Of a DNA stretch of 64,000 nt, positions 58,447 through 64,000 are shown in pieces. Every line of letters starts with the position of its first letter. Position 1 is the stretch's first letter. Both the position numbers and the translations under genes were made by a program. Under the pieces are notes generated by a model. That model ran no database searches. It was not told where the DNA came from and worked only from the letters and a program-made list of their open reading frames with translations. Source of the DNA: Lutraria lutraria (taxonomy: Eukaryota > Mollusca > Bivalvia > Venerida > Mactridae); assembly GCA_964023205.1 (NCBI GenBank), contig OZ026835.1, forward strand, positions 14,218,414 through 14,282,413, read 5' to 3'.

Positions 58447-59336
58447 AAAAAAAAAAACATTGATTATTTTAAACAAAATGACCTCCAAATAAAGGCCACC
58501 CATCAATAAGGGTCATTCTTTTTACAAGAACATTGACTATTTCGAACAAAATGACCTCCAAATTAAGGCCACCTATCAATAAGGGTAATTTTTTATATGT
58601 TTTTTTTAAAAAACATTGACTATTTCGAGCAATATGACCTCCAAATAAAGGCCACCTGTCAATAAGGGTCATTTTTTTTAATAGAACATTGACTATTTAG
58701 AACAAAATGACCTCCAAATAAAGGCCACTGGTCAATAAGGGTCATTCTTTTTCAAAGAACATTGACTATTTAGACAAAATTACCTCCAAATTATTGACAC
58801 CTGTCAATAACAGTCATTCTTTTTTAAAGAGCATTGACTATTTAGATCAAAATGACCTCCAAATTAGGGCCACCTATCAATAAGGGTAATTTTTTATATG
58901 TTTTTTTGAAAAAACATTGACTATTTAGAACAAAATGACCTCCAAATAAAGGCCACCCGTCAATAAGGCTCATTCTTTTTACAAGAACATTGACTATTTC
59001 GGACAAAATGACCTCCAAATTAAGGCCACCTATCAATAAGGGTAATTTTTTATATGTTTTTTTTACAAAACATTGACTATTTCGAGCAATATGACCTCCA
59101 AATAAAGGCCACCTGTCAATAAGGGTCATTCTTTTTAATAAAACATTGACTATTTAGAACAAAATGACCTCCAAATAAAGGCCACCGGTCAATAAGGGTA
59201 ATTTAAAAAAAAAACATTGACTATTTAGAACAATATGACCTCCAAATATAGGCCGTCTGTCAATAAGGTGCATTGTTTTTAATAGAACATTGCCTATTTT
59301 GAACAAAAAGACCTCCAAATAAAGTCCACCTGTGAA
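58447..59336. repeat. ~890-bp higher-order block duplicated at 62,107-62,996
   Basis: Constant offset of 3,660 bp (58,469/62,129 and 58,842/62,502). One private change is seen: aaattattgacacc at 58,789 against aaattaaggacacc. Both copies end where the following monomer variants diverge (gtgaataagggtcat against gtgaatacgcatac). Confidence 0.85.
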
Positions 59337-62300
59337 TAAGGGTCATTCTTTTTAATCGAACATTGACTATTTAGAACAAAATGACCTCCAAATAAAGGCC
59401 ACTGGTCAATAAGGGTCATTCTTTTTCAAAGAACATTGACTATTTAGACAAAATTACCTCCAAATTAAGGACACCTGTCAATAACAGTCATTCTTTTTTA
59501 AAGAGCATTGACTATTTAGATCAAAATGACCTCCAAATTAGGGCCACCTATCAATAAGGGTAATTTTTTATATGTTTTTTTGAAAAAACATTGACTATTT
59601 AGAACAAAATGACCTCCAAATTAAGGCCACCTATCAATTAGGGTAATTTTTTATGTTTTTTTGAAAAAACATTGACTATTTAGAACAATATGACCTCCAA
59701 ATAAAGTCCACCTGTGAATAAGGGTAGTTTTTAAGACAAAACCATTGATCATTTTGAACAAAATGACCTACAAATAAAGGGCACCGGTCAATAAGGGTCA
59801 TTCTTTTTGAAAGAACCTTGACTATTTTGAACAAAATGACCTCCAAATAAAGTCCACCTGTGAATAAGGGTAATTTTTAAAAAAAAACATTGATTATTTT
59901 AAACAAAATGACCTCCAAATAAAGGCCACCCATCAATAAGGGTCATTCTTTTTACAAGAACATTGACTATTTCGAACAAAATGACCTCCAAATTAAGGCC
60001 ACCTATCAATAAGGGTAATTTTTTATATGTTTTTTTTAAAAAACATTGACTATTTCGAGCAATATGACCTCCAAATAAAGGCCACCTGTCAATAAGGGTC
60101 ATTCTTTTTCAAAGAACATTGACTATTTAGACAAAATTACCTCCAAATTAAGGACACCTGTCAATAACAGTCATTCTTTTTTAAAGAGCATTGACTATTT
60201 AGATCAATATGACCTCCAAATAAAGGCCACCTGTCAATAAGGGTCATTCTTTTTAATAAAACATTGACTATTTAGAACAAAATGACCTCCAAATAAAGGC
60301 CACCGGTCAATAAGGGTAATTTAAAAAAAAAACATTGACTATTTAGAACAATATGACCTCCAAATATAGGCCGTCTGTCAATAAGGTGCATTGTTTTTAA
60401 TAGAACATTGCCTATTTTGAACAAAAAGACCTCCAAATAAAGTCCACCTGTGAATAAGGGTCATTCTTTTTAATCGAACATTGACTATTTAGAACAAAAT
60501 GACCTCCAAATAAAGGCCACCTGTCAATAATGGTCATTCTTTTTAATAGAACATTGACTATTTAGAACAAAATGACCCCCAAATAAAGGCCACCGGTCAA
60601 TAAGGGTAATTTAAAAAAAAAACATTGACTATTTAGAACAATATGACCTCCAAATATAGGCCGTCTGTCAATAAGGGTCATTGTTTTTAATAGAACATTG
60701 CCTATTTTGAACAAAATGACCTCCAAATAAAGGCCACTGGTCAATAAGGGTCATTCTTTTTCAAAGAATATTGACTATTTAGACAAAATTACCTCCAAAT
60801 TAAGGACACCTGTCAATAACAGTCATTCTTTTTTAAAGAGCATTGACTATTTAGATCAAAATGACCTCCAAATTAGGGCCACCTATCAATAAGGGTAATT
60901 TTTTATATGTTTTTTTGAAAAAACATTGACTATTTAGAACAAAATGACCTCCAAATAAAGGCCACCCGTCAATAAGGCTCATTCTTTTTACAAGAACATT
61001 GACTATTTCGGACAAAATGACCTCCAAATAAAGGCCACCTGTCAATAAGGGTCATTCTTTTTAATAGAACATTGACTATTTAGAACAAAATGACCTCCAA
61101 ATAAAGGCCACCTGTCAATAAGGGTCATTCTTTTTCAAAGAACATTGACTATTTAGACAAAATTACCTCCAAATTAAGGACACCTGTCAATAACAGTCAT
61201 TCTTTTTTAAAGAGCATTGACTATTTAGATCAAAATGACCTCCAAATTAGGGCCACCTATCAATAAGGGTAATTTTTTATATGTTTTTTTGAAAAAACAT
61301 TGACTATTTAGAACAAAATGACCTCCAAATAAAGGCCACCCGTCAATAAGGGTCATTCTTTTTACAAGAACATTGACTATTTCGGACAAAATGACCTCCA
61401 AATTAAGGCCACCTATCAATAAGGGTAATTTTTTATATGTTTTTTTTACAAAACATTGACTATTTCGAGCAATATGACCTCCAAATAAAGGCCACCTGTC
61501 AATAAGGGTCATTCTTTTTAATAGAACATTGACTATTTAGAACAAAATGACCTCCAAATAAAGGCCACCGGTCAATAAGGGTAATTTAAAAAAAAAACAT
61601 TGACTATTTAGAACAATATGACCTCCAAATATAGGCCGTCTGTCAATAAGGGTCATTGTTTTTAATAGAACATTGCCTATTTTGATTAAAAAGACCTCCA
61701 AATAAAGTCCACCTGTGAATACGCATACTTTTTAAAAAAAAAAAACATTGATTATTTTTAACAAAATGACCTCCAAATAAAGGCCACCCGTCAATAAGGG
61801 TCATTCTTTTTAATAGAACATTGACTATTTAGAACAAAATGACCTCCAAATTAAGGCCACCTATCAATAAGGGTAATTTTTTATGTTTTTTTGAAAAAAC
61901 ATTGACTATTTAGAACAATATGACCTCCAAATAAAGTCCACCTGTGAATAAGGGTAGTTTTTAAGACAAAACCATTGATCATTTTGAACAAAATGACCTA
62001 CAAATAAAGGGCACCGGTCAATAAGGGTCATTCTTTTTGAAAGAACCTTGACTATTTTGAACAAAATGACCTCCAAATAAAGTCCACCTGTGAATAAGGG
62101 TAATTTAAAAAAAAAAACATTGATTATTTTAAACAAAATGACCTCCAAATAAAGGCCACCCATCAATAAGGGTCATTCTTTTTACAAGAACATTGACTAT
62201 TTCGAACAAAATGACCTCCAAATTAAGGCCACCTATCAATAAGGGTAATTTTTTATATGTTTTTTTTAAAAAACATTGACTATTTCGAGCAATATGACCT

Positions 62301-64000
62301 CCAAATAAAGGCCACCTGTCAATAAGGGTCATTTTTTTTAATAGAACATTGACTATTTAGAACAAAATGACCTCCAAATAAAGGCCACTGGTCAATAAGG
62401 GTCATTCTTTTTCAAAGAACATTGACTATTTAGACAAAATTACCTCCAAATTAAGGACACCTGTCAATAACAGTCATTCTTTTTTAAAGAGCATTGACTA
62501 TTTAGATCAAAATGACCTCCAAATTAGGGCCACCTATCAATAAGGGTAATTTTTTATATGTTTTTTTGAAAAAACATTGACTATTTAGAACAAAATGACC
62601 TCCAAATAAAGGCCACCCGTCAATAAGGCTCATTCTTTTTACAAGAACATTGACTATTTCGGACAAAATGACCTCCAAATTAAGGCCACCTATCAATAAG
62701 GGTAATTTTTTATATGTTTTTTTTACAAAACATTGACTATTTCGAGCAATATGACCTCCAAATAAAGGCCACCTGTCAATAAGGGTCATTCTTTTTAATA
62801 AAACATTGACTATTTAGAACAAAATGACCTCCAAATAAAGGCCACCGGTCAATAAGGGTAATTTAAAAAAAAAACATTGACTATTTAGAACAATATGACC
62901 TCCAAATATAGGCCGTCTGTCAATAAGGTGCATTGTTTTTAATAGAACATTGCCTATTTTGAACAAAAAGACCTCCAAATAAAGTCCACCTGTGAATACG
63001 CATACTTTTTTTTAAAAAAAAACATTGATTATTTTTAACAAAATGACCTCCAAATAAAGGCCACCCGTCAATAAGGGTCATTCTTTTTAATAGAACATTG
63101 ACTATTTAGACAAAATTACCTCCAAATTAAGGACACCTGTCAATAACAGTCATTCTTTTTTAAAGAGCATTGACTATTTAGAACAAAATGACCTCCAAAT
63201 CAGGGCCACCTATCAATAAGGGTAATTTTTTATATGTTTTTTTTACAAAACATTGACTATTTCGAGCAATATGACCTCCAAATAAAGGCCACCTGTGAAT
63301 AAGAGTCATTCTTTTTAATAGAACATTGACTATTTAGAACAAAATGACCTCCAAATAAAGGCCACCTGTCAATAAGGGTCATTCTTTTTCAAAGAACATT
63401 GACTATTTAGACAAAATTACCTCCAAATTAAGGACACCTGTCAATAACAGTCATTCTTTTTTAAAGAGCATTGACTATTTAGATCAAAATGACCTCCAAA
63501 TTAGGGCCACCTATCAATAAGGGTAATTTTTTATATGTTTTTTTGAAAAAACATTGACTATTTAGAACAAAATGACCTCCAAATAAAGGCCACCCGTCAA
63601 TAAGGGTCATTCTTTTTACAAGAACATTGACTATTTCGGACAAAATGACCTCCAAATTAAGGCCACCTATCAATAAGGGTAATTTTTTATATGTTTTTTT
63701 TACAAAACATTGACTATTTCGAGCAATATGACCTCCAAATAAAGGCCACCTGTCAATAAGGGTCATTCTTTTTAATAGAACATTGACTATTTAGAACAAA
63801 ATGACCTCCAAATAAAGGCCACCGGTCAATAAGGGTAATTTAAAAAAAAAACATTGACTATTTAGAACAATATGACCTCCAAATATAGGCCGTCTGTCAA
63901 TAAGGGTCATTGTTTTTAATAGAACATTGCCTATTTTGATTAAAAAGACCTCCAAATAAAGTCCACCTGTGAATACGCATACTTTTTTAAAAAAAAAAAC

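Larger units (their letters stand above)
51553..64000. repeat. ~73-bp satellite array, open at right edge
   Basis: The monomer is about 73 bp: aaaatgacctccaaataaag, gccacctgtcaataagggtc, attctttttaatagaacatt, gactatttagaac. About 165-170 monomers fit in 12.4 kb. Variants recur in ordered series: gtccacctgtgaata, ggccgtctgtcaata, ggacacctgtcaataacagt, ggccacctatcaataagggt with a longer ttttttatatgttttttt spacer, and A-run variants. This makes higher-order units. Because 73 is not a multiple of three, minus-strand frames of 60-95 codons (MTLIDRWPLFGG..., MTGGLYLEVIL...) arise repeatedly by chance; they are not genes. The array runs off the window. Confidence 0.97.

Noticed and set aside
51397..63766. 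Many minus-strand frames of 60-95 codons (MTLIDRWPLFGG, MTGGLYLEVIL types) that look like a repetitive protein family
   Set aside because: They are translations of the ~73-bp satellite; the period is not a multiple of three, so frames rotate and the same peptides recur wherever a stop is absent. No start context, and no protein outside the array.
51553..64000. Regular repeats with alternating constant and variable parts, reminiscent of a CRISPR array
   Set aside because: The variable parts are themselves recurrent variants of one monomer, spacing is continuous, there are no cas genes, and the window is eukaryotic.

Overview
This is eukaryotic, AT-rich, non-coding DNA, almost entirely transposable elements and tandem repeats. 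No intact host gene, tRNA or rRNA could be supported. The mixture of jockey-like LINEs, a Penelope element, a tyrosine-recombinase (DIRS-like) retroelement, tRNA-derived SINEs, TA-flanked MITEs and hairpin-ended Helitron-like repeats suggests a marine invertebrate. A bivalve mollusc is most likely, but this comes from remembered repeat families and not from a marker gene.

Layout. (1) 1-16648 is a tandem array of eight nearly identical 2,081-bp units, open at the left edge. Each unit carries a broken LINE reverse transcriptase (RT) and two copies of a ~229-bp hairpin-ended module. (2) 16649-22556 holds older, diverged relatives of the same unit. (3) 22.9-32.1 kb contains, on the minus strand, a dismembered tyrosine-recombinase retroelement in the order gag?, RT, RNase H, connection region, recombinase. 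It is split by MITEs, a minisatellite, Helitron-like elements and a LINE tail. (4) 32.1-37.4 kb has unrecognised decayed coding sequence, a pogo-like DNA transposon with a Penelope-like element inside it, and a second LINE tail. (5) 37.4-40.8 kb has a candidate insertion with a 12-bp flanking repeat, a second DIRS-like fragment, a third LINE tail, a MITE, a SINE remnant and a 91-bp-arm hairpin. (6) 40,754-44,932 is a TA-flanked element with ~330-bp inverted ends enclosing a fossil jockey RT. (7) 45.5-47.4 kb has a Mutator-like MITE with a 9-bp target duplication and an L1-like RT tail. (8) 47.4-51.1 kb is mostly featureless. (9) 51,151-51,552 is a perfect 46-bp inverted repeat abutting (10) a ~73-bp satellite that runs to the right edge with higher-order duplications and resembles the inside of the 39.8-kb MITE.

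The pieces do not form a pathway. What they show is a layered history of insertion: DIRS-like element first, then LINE tails, MITEs and Helitron-like repeats into it, and transposon-derived sequences later amplified into two large tandem arrays, one from a LINE plus Helitron-like composite and one apparently from a MITE.
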